A stretch of DNA of 22,527 bases from Dehalococcoidia bacterium UBA1151 (GCA_002311865.1 DBZV01000222.1:1-22527); one strand, 5' to 3'; numbered from the stretch's first letter, positions 15,003-22,329 are shown. Translations and numbers: made by a program. Notes: generated by a model not told the origin, from the letters alone.

Positions 15003-15959
15003 CTACGCTGTGCCCTTGTATCCGCTCAGGCGGACTCTTGGATCAACAATTGTGTAAAGGACATCCGCTATGAATGCGAACGAAAGGAAGATCAAAATGA
15101 AGATAAACACTGTGCCCAGCAACAATGGGAAATCATTGTCATTGACCGCGGTGAACAGAGCCTCATATCCAATGCCGGGCCATGAGAACACCGTTTCGAT
15201 GACCAGCGCACCGTTCAACCAACCGGAGAACAGAAGAAGCATTGATGTCAACGGTGCGATGAGAGCGTTTCTCAGGGCATGCTTGAAGATCACCATCCGC
15301 CACGGGACGCCTTTAGCCCGCGCCAGTTTTACAAACTCTGAATCAAGAACTTCAAGCATTGAAGACCGGGTCAATCGCATAAGCCCAGCGGCCGCTGGCC
15401 AACCCAGGGCGACACACGGAAGTATGTAATCCCTGACATCAAATTCCAAGCCTCTAGTGCCAGCCGGTAACCACTGTAATTTGACAGCGAAGATGATCAC
15501 CATCAACAGACCGGTCACGAAGGCGGGGGACCCTATACCGATAATTGCGACTCCGCGCGCAAGATAATCCCAGAAGCTTCCTCTGTACACGGCGGCTATA
15601 ACCCCCGTGGGTATACCCAATAAAACAGCAAAAATCCAACCTCCCACCGCAAGCTGAATTGTGGCTCCGATTTTGCCCTTAATGATGTCGGTGACAGGGC
15701 GTTGCTGTGCCAGGGAGATGCCGAAGTCACCAATCAGCGCTCTACCTATCCAGCGAAGATACTGAATTGGGAGCGGATCGTTGAACCCAAGTCTTTCACC
15801 CAGGTTCTCCCACTGTGCTTGTGTGATCCCATAGCCGGTGTCCGGTACAAATAGTTCACGGGGATCGTTGTGCATCTGGATCAGGGTAAATACCACTAAT
15901 GTGGCGCCGAATACTGAGACCAAAGAGGCGAATAGACGCCTGATCAAGAACTCTGCCAT
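15003..15959 (-). CDS. Peptide/solute ABC transporter permease, DppB/OppB type
   Basis: Partner permease of the DppC-type subunit. The 318-aa protein starts MAEFLIRRLFASLVSVFGAT with the first membrane segment at about 8-28. The periplasmic part has LGFNDPLPIQYLRW and GDFGISL (77-83), both family marks. Later segments lie near 101-123, 135-160, 178-196, 232-255 and 280-303. The EAA loop is SEFVKLARAKGVPWRMVIFK (207-226); ETVFSWPGIG (255-264) and DPRVRL near the end are characteristic. The start has a strong AGGAGG 8 nt upstream. It lies about 230 nt after the binding-protein gene, separated by a large stem-loop. Confidence 0.93.
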   Translation of the reverse strand: MAEFLIRRLFASLVSVFGATLVVFTLIQMHNDPRELFVPDTGYGITQAQWENLGERLGFNDPLPIQYLRWIGRALIGDFGISLAQQRPVTDIIKGKIGATIQLAVGGWIFAVLLGIPTGVIAAVYRGSFWDYLARGVAIIGIGSPAFVTGLLMVIIFAVKLQWLPAGTRGLEFDVRDYILPCVALGWPAAAGLMRLTRSSMLEVLDSEFVKLARAKGVPWRMVIFKHALRNALIAPLTSMLLLFSGWLNGALVIETVFSWPGIGYEALFTAVNDNDFPLLLGTVFIFILIFLSFAFIADVLYTIVDPRVRLSGYKGTA

Positions 15960-16110
15960 ACAGTTGCCTCCTGGTATCTTCCCCGGGGCCTGTTACGGCA
16001 GCCCTCGCCCCGTGCCCAATAATTCCAGATCTGCTGGCCTCAAAATTGAGACCCGGGAAAATAATCTTTACATCATCACAACAGCGGTTTCACCCGCTCC
16101 ATTTGAAGTC

Positions 16111-16144
16111 GAGTGGGCCCCAGGACTGGTCCTGGGGCCCACTC
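16111..16144 (-). terminator. Large stem-loop between binding-protein and permease genes
   Basis: GAGTGGGCCCCAGGAC (16111-16126) and GTCCTGGGGCCCACTC (16129-16144) are perfectly complementary, giving a 15-bp stem with a CTGG loop. No T-run follows on the minus strand, so it is probably a partial terminator or a 3' stabilising structure rather than a full stop. A second small hairpin, CAGAC/GTCTG (16173-16186), lies just after the binding-protein stop. Confidence 0.6.
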
Positions 16145-16188
16145 AGTATCACTACTTCTTCACTATCAAGCTCAGACTAACGTCTGTG

Positions 16189-18231
16189 TTACTTGATTGT
16201 GAGGGTTTCAGGGTTGCCGTAGCCAGTTGCGCCACCGTAGTGGGTCTGTTCGACCTTGATGCCGGTAATCCTGTCTGTCGTGACGACTCCACGTGGAATC
16301 TGGAAGACTCCGTTGTACAGCTGCCAGTAGATCATGTAGTCAGCTGTTTCCATATGCTCAAACTCACGGAACGCTCTGTCCTGTGAACCGCGGATGGAGA
16401 AGTGCTGGCTTGAGAGGTAAGGAGTCTCAAATCCAACGCCCCAACCAGGTCGGCTGATTGAGCTGTCAACTGGCGGGTAAGGCCAGTCAAGCGGGAACAC
16501 ACTGGAGTTCACGTCACCGTTCTTGAGGACGGGCAGGAACTGCTCACGTCGTCGCATCCGGGGACTGATGACTCCACCGTAGTCCTCAACGAGCTGGCTC
16601 ACGCTAATACCAAGCTGTGACCACGTTGAGTTAACCGTGTCTCCAACTTCCATTCCAACTTCGCCTGCTTCTGCAGGGTACTTCTGGAGTGTCAGCTGAT
16701 CGCCGATACCAGGTCGCTCACCGGCCACTAGCGGGTAACCCGCTGCGTCCAGAAGCGCACCAGCTGCGGCGACGTCACCGTCAACCAAAACGTAAGGAAT
16801 TGACTTCTGCGTACCAGTGTCGTCGATACGGTCGCCTTCAAAGGTCCACGCGCCACTCGAACGCTTTGGATCCCAACCCGGGTACTCGGGACCCATGTAC
16901 TCGGAGTACAGGAGGATGCCGAGACCGCCTAGCAGGACGTCCTTAATCTGGTTACGGTCAATGGCCGTACCCAAAGCGAGGCGGACCAGGCGAGCCTGTT
17001 CCATGTCTGTCATGCCAGGTGGGTTGTCTGTGTCTGTGTAAACGACCTTGTCAGGATGTGACTCCTGCCACGGGTCGCCAATCCACGGGATGTCTCGTGC
17101 GTATGACGGTGCGTCCCACGGGTTCAGTGCCTCGCCCGTACGGGCGTGGTTCTCTTCCCAGAGGTTTCCGGGGTAGAGGATGGACTGGCCAACAAAGTTA
17201 CCAGGCTGCGTGTCGAGGAACTGAAAGCCATCGGCAATCAGACCAGGAACCAGTTTGAAGTCCATCTCGGTCATGTCAATCTGGCCGTTCTTCAGCATCG
17301 CAATACGCGTTGCTGACTCAGGCACCTGGATCATGGTTATCGTGGCGATGCTCGAAACCTGTCGCCAGTGGCTGTCAAGCGCGTTGGCTGTACAGCGGTC
17401 ACCAGGAATGCAAAGACCCTGGCGGAATGGGCCGGTACCAACTGCGTTGGACTGCGCCCAGTCAAGACCCATGATGTCCACACCACGTCGGAAGTAAGGA
17501 CCTCGGGCTGCGCCAAGGATTCCAAATGCCGACAACGGCATGCCGTAGAACAACGGGCTTACAAGGCCAATCTCAAGCGTGCGGTCGTCAATTGACTTCG
17601 CCTCTAGGAACACCGCCGCGAAGTCACCAGCGTCCGGGTAAGTGGACTCTGGGTTCGTGGTGGAGTTACCGGAGTTAAGCCAGGCAACGATGTCTTCGGC
17701 GACCATTTCACCGAACCGTGCGTCAAGTCCTTCCTGGCCAACAGGACCGTGCCAGTCAATACCTGACTTCGTCGTAATGGTCACTTTCGTGCCAGCGGCG
17801 TCTACCTGCCAGTCGTCCGCAAGCTGCGGAGTCATCGCATTTCCGTCGTCGCCCATTACGAACAAGAACTCGTCAATACCACCGGTCTGCTGGTGTGCAG
17901 AACCACGGTATGGACCCGTGTATGCAACGCCATAGATCGCGTTCACTCGGCGAATTGCCATAACAACATCGCCTGATGGTCCATCACCCGATGACGGAGC
18001 CATTGTTGCGTCTGCAACTGGCGCCGGTGCGGATGTAGCCGTCGCGGCTGCGGCTGCGGTAGCAGCGGGAGCCGCTGTCGGCGCTGGTGCTGCTGTAGGT
18101 GCCGGTGCTGAGGTCGCTGCTACTGGAGCTGGCTCATCATCTGAGCCACAAGCAATTGCAACTGCAAGTGCAAGACTTCCCAACAACAGGCCTACCTTAG
18201 CCATGCGAAACCCACGCATGCGATAAGTCAT
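16189..18231 (-). CDS. Solute-binding lipoprotein of a peptide-type ABC importer (SBP family 5)
   Basis: This surface lipoprotein would capture the solute and pass it to the DppB/DppC permeases. I start it at ATG 18231, which has GGAGGG 7 nt ahead, rather than at the longer open frame from 18252; it gives 680 aa. A basic N-terminus and hydrophobic segment end in AIACGS with lipobox Cys28. A low-complexity Ala/Pro/Thr linker (about 32-80) follows, as is common in Chloroflexota binding proteins. The mature domain has family features such as MTPQLADDWQVDAAGTKVT, SNAVGTGPF and QARLVRLALGTAIDRNQI, where a bound-solute loop is expected. At 680 aa it is longer than typical DppA (about 510-540 aa). 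The ligand is unknown. Confidence 0.9.
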   Translation of the reverse strand: MTYRMRGFRMAKVGLLLGSLALAVAIACGSDDEPAPVAATSAPAPTAAPAPTAAPAATAAAAATATSAPAPVADATMAPSSGDGPSGDVVMAIRRVNAIYGVAYTGPYRGSAHQQTGGIDEFLFVMGDDGNAMTPQLADDWQVDAAGTKVTITTKSGIDWHGPVGQEGLDARFGEMVAEDIVAWLNSGNSTTNPESTYPDAGDFAAVFLEAKSIDDRTLEIGLVSPLFYGMPLSAFGILGAARGPYFRRGVDIMGLDWAQSNAVGTGPFRQGLCIPGDRCTANALDSHWRQVSSIATITMIQVPESATRIAMLKNGQIDMTEMDFKLVPGLIADGFQFLDTQPGNFVGQSILYPGNLWEENHARTGEALNPWDAPSYARDIPWIGDPWQESHPDKVVYTDTDNPPGMTDMEQARLVRLALGTAIDRNQIKDVLLGGLGILLYSEYMGPEYPGWDPKRSSGAWTFEGDRIDDTGTQKSIPYVLVDGDVAAAGALLDAAGYPLVAGERPGIGDQLTLQKYPAEAGEVGMEVGDTVNSTWSQLGISVSQLVEDYGGVISPRMRRREQFLPVLKNGDVNSSVFPLDWPYPPVDSSISRPGWGVGFETPYLSSQHFSIRGSQDRAFREFEHMETADYMIYWQLYNGVFQIPRGVVTTDRITGIKVEQTHYGGATGYGNPETLTIK

Positions 18232-18443
18232 ACTCTGCCCTCCAAATGCCAAGGCTCCGTGAGGTCACTCAATGCTTGCCCACCGTGGGCCCGCACCTCT
18301 TGAATTCCCTCTCTTTGAAAGCCTCTGCTTTCTTCTAAAAGCGATCAACGCCATCCGGACGTCGACCATTTCTCGCGCAGGACGATTTATCTGGAAAATT
18401 TCCAGTGACGCATGGTTCGTCCCATCCCATACGCTGACGAAGG

Positions 18444-18472
18444 AAGGTATCACCCTTAATTGTGAGTGTCAA
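18444..18472 (-). promoter_or_regulatory. Promoter of the ABC transporter operon
   Basis: On the minus strand TTGACA (18467-18472), exactly 17 nt, then TACCTT (18444-18449). The -35 is perfect and the spacing ideal; the -10 matches three positions including the key first T, second A and last T. Transcription would begin near 18437, giving a leader of about 205 nt before the ATG at 18231. That leader holds a small palindrome (TGGAAATTTTCCA, about 18395-18407) and no convincing ORF. Confidence 0.6.
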
Positions 18473-18493
18473 CGAAGTTACGGCATTGAATAA

Positions 18494-18781
18494 TCATCTT
18501 AAATCCCCGTCTTTTGCGATCAAGATGACCTGAAATATGAAATTTGTTTCTATAATGATGACTTGAGCGAACGGTGAACCCTCTTTCACGCGATAACACC
18601 GCATGTGAACGCGCCTGGAGGGAGTGAGAAGATCACGCAATATCCAGTAATTCCTACACGTTTGCAGGTGAACCAGAAGATCCATCTCCTCCATGAACGC
18701 GATCGGAATCACGGCTGAACCCAGCGGGTTGCCGGACACATGACGACACGCATGACAGGACCATGTGACCGTTTGGTTCAC
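18494..18781 (-). CDS. Hypothetical small Cys-containing protein
   Basis: A 95-codon frame from GTG 18781 to TGA 18494. I do not recognise the product. A zinc-knuckle-like start, WSCHACRHVSGNP (C9, C12), is followed by an apparently helical part MEEMDLLVHLQTC (C42) and RCYRV (C62), so four Cys could bind one metal. The last third is AT-rich and hydrophobic. GGGGAG lies 14 nt upstream of the GTG, a bit far. A candidate promoter lies further upstream (18861-18888). The start codon lies inside a dyad that recurs at 22298, which leaves it open whether this is a gene or a repeat. Confidence 0.33.
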   Translation of the reverse strand: MNQTVTWSCHACRHVSGNPLGSAVIPIAFMEEMDLLVHLQTCRNYWILRDLLTPSRRVHMRCYRVKEGSPFAQVIIIETNFIFQVILIAKDGDLR

Positions 18782-18783
18782 GA
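18762..18783. repeat. Copy 1 of an imperfect dyad GTGACC-GTTT-GGTCAC
   Basis: The segment reads CATGTGACC GTTT GGTTCACGA. It agrees at 20 of 22 positions with 22298-22318 (one substitution, one extra T). Both copies look like slightly damaged versions of a palindrome GTGACC-N4-GGTCAC. It could be an operator, a small repeat element or a shared coding start. Confidence 0.45.
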
Positions 18784-18860
18784 CTCGATTTCGCGCTCCC
18801 CTTATTCGCCTCTTTTAAAGGGGGCAGAATCCTGCACTCAAGGCGCAGGACTCTTCTTCA

Positions 18861-18888
18861 ATTATCTATGTCACCGAACCCGGTTCAA
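18861..18888 (-). promoter_or_regulatory. Candidate minus-strand promoter
   Basis: TTGAAC (18883-18888), 16 nt, then GATAAT (18861-18866), the latter five of six bases of the -10 consensus. It would start transcription near 18854, about 75 nt before the small Cys-containing ORF. The leader holds a TCCTGC/GCAGGA hairpin (about 18831-18852). Confidence 0.35.
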
Positions 18889-18920
18889 TGGGGGGCAATA
18901 ACTACTCTCACGGATCTCTT

Positions 18921-18982
18921 CACCCAGAGCGATTGGGTTTTCTCTAGAAACGCCTGGGTGCAATCACTCATGGTCATATAAT
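18921..18982 (+). promoter_or_regulatory. Perfect -10 box with overlapping inverted repeat ahead of the PAP2 gene
   Basis: TATAAT (18977-18982) is a perfect -10; transcription would start near 18989, about 60 nt before the PAP2 ATG. No good -35 is seen at 16-18 nt. Instead CACCCAG (18921-18927) and CTGGGTG (18954-18960) form an inverted repeat covering the -35 position, with an inner TTTCT/AGAAA pair. That layout suggests an activator- or repressor-dependent promoter, but this is inference. Confidence 0.4.
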
Positions 18983-19047
18983 TGATTCGCCAATTACCGG
19001 ATCTCTAGGAACACTCCTCCAGGCTCTGTGGCGCATCAAATCCACAC

Positions 19048-19842
19048 ATGAATTCCACTTCTCCACAAGATTCCAACCCGAACGAACGCGAATCGCCGCG
19101 CGGCCGGCCCGGATTCCCCACGATTTTTACCGGCGCTTTGGCGCTGCTCTTGGCGACGCTCCTCACGTTTGCCATTAGAAGCAACGACCTTCTCCCCTTT
19201 GAAAAAGCCTTCTCGGACTGGATGGCAGCAAACTCCGGTCGGGTCGGTGAAGCTCTAGCCGAATCCCTTGACCTGATCTCGGACGATGATGTTGCCCCGT
19301 TCATATTCATCGGCGCGCTGTTGGTCACCTGGGCGCTGGTCGGCAGGTATCGGGCAGTGTTTATGGGCTTCGCCGGACTTCTCACCGCCGCCACCAAACT
19401 GACCGACCTCGCTGATCGCCCGCGGCCCGCCGCTGACGGCGGCTGGACGAGCGCGGTAACTGGAGATGGCGGATTCCCGTCTCAGCACGTGATCTACGCG
19501 GTCCTGATATTTGGATTCCTTGCCCTCTACTCCTGAAGGCATGTTTCGAATCCACTGCTGCGCTTCCCCCTGACAGGCTTCTTCACGCTAATCGTGGCAA
19601 CGATGGGCGTCGCCCGTATCATCGATGGCGAACACTGGCCGGCTGATGCTGGCGGTGGATACCTTATCGGCGGCGCAGATTTCCTGGCATTGCACTGGCT
19701 CTATCCAAGGCTTCATGTCTGGCTGGAGAGGCTATCCCCCATCTTGTTTTGGCTGGCTACCGGGCGGCGAATAACAAAAAGAACCAATCGAGTCGGCCAG
19801 GCACAACAAAGACACCCGGTTGTTCCGACTCATTCTCCCTGA
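19048..19842 (+). pseudogene. PAP2-type phosphatase gene interrupted by an in-frame TGA
   Basis: Type 2 phosphatidic acid phosphatases are membrane enzymes acting on lipid phosphates. The first part (19048-19536, 162 aa) has membrane segments and the motifs KLTDLADRPRP (the KxxxxxxRP motif) and FPSQH, where PSGH is usual. It then hits TGA at 19534-19536. The same frame continues without a shift through RHVSNPLLRFPLTGFFTLIV to ARIIDGEHWPAD, the third catalytic motif, and ends at 19842. Only one stop separates the halves, so neither half alone has all catalytic residues. A C-to-T change in a CGA Arg codon would explain it. A sequencing error is the alternative. No Shine-Dalgarno precedes ATG 19048. 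Confidence 0.75.
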
Positions 19843-19911
19843 TTTCGCCTTCTCTTCTCTTAGCCTGCTCCTGGCCTGACGCTGGCCGTGGCGACTCCGT
19901 CTTCCACGGGC

Positions 19912-19917
19912 TAAAAT
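19912..19917 (+). promoter_or_regulatory. Possible -10 box ahead of the aldolase gene
   Basis: TAAAAT (19912-19917) matches five of six bases of the -10 consensus, 80 nt before the aldolase GTG. The -35 (about 19889-19894) is weak. The gap 19843-19996 shows no other feature. Confidence 0.27.
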
Positions 19918-19996
19918 ACTGCCCCGCGTTGAGCCGTATTGTTACGCCCAACCGAATTCCAACCCCGAATCCCGGGTGAACTGAGCAGGAGAGATT

Positions 19997-20674
19997 GTGG
20001 CCAGATATACAAGACTTCAGGTTTATAACGCCATCTACGAAATTGGCGTGATCCCAGTCTTCTACAACGCAGACTTAGATAATGTGAAGTCCATCGTGAA
20101 GGCCTGCTCATCCGGTGGGATTCGGGTCCTGGAGTTCACCAATCGCGGCGATCACGCGTGGGAGGTGTTCACAGAGCTTGAGAAGTGGGCTCGGGTAGAT
20201 GTGCCAGACGCCATCCTTGGCGCGGGTTCCGTATTAGAGCCTGCCACAGCAGCCATGTACATCAACAGCGGCGCTAATTTCATCGTGGGACCTGTGACAA
20301 ACGCGGAAGTCGCACGCACGTGCAATCGCCGCAAAATTGGCTATACGCCGGGATGCGGCACAGCGAGCGAGGTCTCCTACGCAGAAGAGCTTGGGTGTGA
20401 ACTCATCAAGGTCTTCCCCGGCAGCGCGGCTGGCGGACCTGCGTTTGTGAGGGATCTGCTTGGTCCAATGCCCTGGTCATCCATCATGCCAACAGGCGGT
20501 GTCAGCACATCTCGGGAATCCCTGGAAGGCTGGTTCAATGCGGGAGTGGCTGCCGTTGGAATGGGATCAGGGCTCGTCTCATCAGATATCGTCTCGTCTA
20601 AAGACTGGGCCACGCTTGAGCAGCGCTCAAAAGACGTTGTGGCTCTTATTAAAGAGATAAGAGCTGGCAAATAG
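19997..20674 (+). CDS. 2-keto-3-deoxy-6-phosphogluconate aldolase family protein
   Basis: KDPG-type class I aldolases split 2-keto-3-deoxy-6-phosphogluconate (or 4-hydroxy-2-oxoglutarate) into pyruvate plus glyceraldehyde 3-phosphate (or glyoxylate). The 225-aa protein is a full-length TIM barrel: GVIPVFYN near the start, EFTNRG with the general base E46, LGAGSVLEP (74-82), NFIVGPVTN, YTPGCGTASEV, and the Schiff-base Lys K138 in IKVFPGSAAGG, then IMPTGGVS. The phosphate-loop context supports a phosphorylated substrate, but members of this family vary. The GTG start has AGGAGA about 6 nt ahead. A sugar-kinase gene follows 105 nt later and would make the substrate. Confidence 0.9.
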   Translation: MARYTRLQVYNAIYEIGVIPVFYNADLDNVKSIVKACSSGGIRVLEFTNRGDHAWEVFTELEKWARVDVPDAILGAGSVLEPATAAMYINSGANFIVGPVTNAEVARTCNRRKIGYTPGCGTASEVSYAEELGCELIKVFPGSAAGGPAFVRDLLGPMPWSSIMPTGGVSTSRESLEGWFNAGVAAVGMGSGLVSSDIVSSKDWATLEQRSKDVVALIKEIRAGK

Positions 20675-20779
20675 CCCGTCGGGATCTTCGACTAACTGAG
20701 CAAATAATCTGACGAATCAACGGCAGGGGCAGGTTTGAACCCCCCGGCCCGGGTGATGAATCCCAATACGGAGGAACGT

Positions 20780-21805
20780 GTGTCCAAGAAAGTAGTTACA
20801 TTTGGCGAGGTGATGCTGCGGCTCGCCACTAACCGCCGGGAGCGTTTTACGCAGGCTCGTGAGTTTGAGGTGACCTACGGTGGCGGTGAGTGCAACGTGG
20901 CCATCTCACTGGCGCACTTCGGCATCGACGTTTCGTTCATGACAGCACTGCCGAACAACGATATTGGCCAGGCCTGCGTCAACTACATTCGCCAGTTTGG
21001 CGTGGACACAAGCGACATCCTTCGACAGGGTAATCGCCTGGGCATCTACTACCTTGAGTCCGGCGCTTCTATGCGAGCGTCCAAGGTGATCTACGATCGC
21101 GCAGGAAGTGCCATCGCTGAGCTGGGCCCGGACGATGTCAACTGGGATGATGTTTTCGATGGTAAGGACTGGTTCCACTGGACTGGAATCACCCCTGCAA
21201 TCTCCAAAACGGCGGCTGAAACCGTGGGCGAGGCCACGCGTCAGGCAAAGGCAAAAGGCCTGACCGTCAGCTGCGATTTCAACTATCGCAAGAACCTCTG
21301 GAGCGGCGATGAAGCTCAAGCCGTAATGAAGCCGCTGATGAGATACGTGGACGTGGCGATTGGCAATGAAGAGGACGCCGACAAGTGCCTTGGAATAAAG
21401 GCTGAGGGCGTGGATGTCACTTCAGGAAAACTGGATCCGGAAGCCTACAAGCCAGTGGTCGAAAAATTGGTCAGCGAGTTCGGTTTTTCCCAGGTTGGAA
21501 TAACGCTAAGAGAAAGCCAGTCGGCCGACGATAACGACTGGTCGGCCATCTATTGGGATGGCTCTGAGATCCTGATTGGCAACAAGTATCCCGTCCGAAT
21601 CGTCGATCGCGTAGGCGGCGGGGATGCCTTCTCCGCGGGCATTATCTACGGAAACATCACAGGCCTTGAAAGTAGGGCGCTGATCGACTTCGCCGTTGCA
21701 TCTTCAGCCATGGCCCACACATTCCACGGCGACTTCAACCTTGTCTCAGAGAGCGAAGTCCTCGCAGTAGCCGGCGGCGATACGTCAGGACGCGTGCAAC
21801 GGTAG
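20780..21805 (+). CDS. PfkB-family sugar kinase, probably 2-keto-3-deoxygluconate kinase
   Basis: PfkB kinases phosphorylate a sugar or sugar acid with ATP. The start is taken at GTG 20780, with GGAGG 5 nt upstream, giving 341 aa; the frame is open to an upstream ATG (20756) and TTG (20735), but relatives begin at KKVVTFGEVMLRL. Signatures are TYGGGECNVAISLAHFG (about 32-48) and the C-terminal DRVGGGDAFSAGI with catalytic Asp282. The FGEVMLRL start and RASKVIYDRAGSA resemble KDG kinases. With the aldolase just upstream it would turn 2-keto-3-deoxygluconate into KDPG, then pyruvate and glyceraldehyde 3-phosphate. The substrate is inferred from context. Confidence 0.88.
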   Translation: MSKKVVTFGEVMLRLATNRRERFTQAREFEVTYGGGECNVAISLAHFGIDVSFMTALPNNDIGQACVNYIRQFGVDTSDILRQGNRLGIYYLESGASMRASKVIYDRAGSAIAELGPDDVNWDDVFDGKDWFHWTGITPAISKTAAETVGEATRQAKAKGLTVSCDFNYRKNLWSGDEAQAVMKPLMRYVDVAIGNEEDADKCLGIKAEGVDVTSGKLDPEAYKPVVEKLVSEFGFSQVGITLRESQSADDNDWSAIYWDGSEILIGNKYPVRIVDRVGGGDAFSAGIIYGNITGLESRALIDFAVASSAMAHTFHGDFNLVSESEVLAVAGGDTSGRVQR

Positions 21806-21828
21806 GGAGAGGCCCGATAACCTCGACC

Positions 21829-21933
21829 ATGATCGTTGATGCCCACGTTCGCATTCAGCAGTTGCCGCATATCGAGCCGGTTGGACCGACCGCGCAGCGG
21901 GCATACGGTGTCACTGCCCATTCACTTCGGTGA
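21829..21933 (+). pseudogene. Short fragment resembling an amidohydrolase N-terminus
   Basis: ATG 21829 opens 34 codons starting MIVDAHVRIQQLPHIEPVGP and stopping at TGA 21931. The start resembles amidohydrolase family 2 proteins (MI(V/I)DAHxH), in which the second His after DAH is a metal ligand; here it is Arg (DAHVR). A full gene would be near 280-350 aa, and no continuation is recognisable in the next 400 nt in any + frame. I read it as a decayed 5' end. It lies just after the kinase gene. Confidence 0.35.
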
Positions 21934-22081
21934 AGGCCACCGAAACCTCGTTAATCGGAACCCCAACTGTGGTGAGGATGATTTTCGCCATTCGGTGCTG
22001 ATCTGGCGCATTGAAAAAGCGGTTCCACCAGAGCTTTTGTGCGCCGACCTGAGCGGGATTTTCAAACGCTGTCCCGTTTTT

Positions 22082-22261
22082 TTAGCTGGGGAAGTGTTGA
22101 CGACGATTCCCCCACCTGGGCCCGCTATTGGACATTTCTTGGGTGTTAGATGACCCCGGTCCGCGCTCCACTCGATCGAATGCCTTTGCAAGTCGACCCA
22201 TGCCTTCACCGCTCATATGTCCCGTCAGGAAACCACATTTTTGCGGGCGGTACCTGTCCAT
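22082..22261 (-). CDS. Possible small protein (59 codons)
   Basis: ATG 22261 to TAA 22082 on the minus strand encodes a 59-aa product beginning MDRYRPQKCGFLTGHMSGEG, with a helical-looking GMGRLAKAFDRVERGPG after it. I do not recognise it. A GGAGAG lies about 16 nt upstream, too far to be convincing. It competes with longer frames in the other readings of the same stretch. Confidence 0.2.
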   Translation of the reverse strand: MDRYRPQKCGFLTGHMSGEGMGRLAKAFDRVERGPGSSNTQEMSNSGPRWGNRRQHFPS

Positions 22262-22297
22262 GTTTTACCGTCAGACTCTCCAAGTTGATCCACCTGT

Positions 22298-22318
22298 CAT
22301 GTGACGGTTTGGTCACGA
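22298..22318. repeat. Copy 2 of the imperfect dyad GTGACC-GTTT-GGTCAC
   Basis: CATGTGACG GTTT GGTCACGA, the near copy of 18762-18783. Here the right arm GGTCAC is intact and the left arm has one change (GTGACG). It lies just downstream of the partial minus-strand frame that enters from the right edge. Confidence 0.45.
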
Positions 22319-22329
22319 TGAAGGGTTGA

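Larger units (their letters stand above)
21934..22329. other. Stretch without a confident gene
   Basis: Both strands carry open frames here (for example + to 22153 and - 21922-22209), but none shows a recognisable motif or a good ribosome site. It also holds the second dyad copy (22298-22318) and a 59-codon minus frame, both listed separately. Decay of former genes is the simplest reading. Confidence 0.35.

Noticed and set aside
18265..18453. 62-codon minus frame within the binding-protein leader
   Set aside because: It begins at the promoter -10 region, has no ribosome site and no recognisable product; best seen as untranslated leader.
18873..18896. tRNA-like GGTTCAAT with flanking C and G runs
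   Set aside because: The loop and stem lengths do not fit a T-arm and no acceptor or anticodon arm can be drawn.
19534..19536. TGA in the PAP2 gene as selenocysteine or reassigned codon
   Set aside because: TGA ends other intact genes here (yceD, the UDG gene, thiE), no selenocysteine hairpin is evident after it, and the site is not a known Sec position in PAP2 enzymes.
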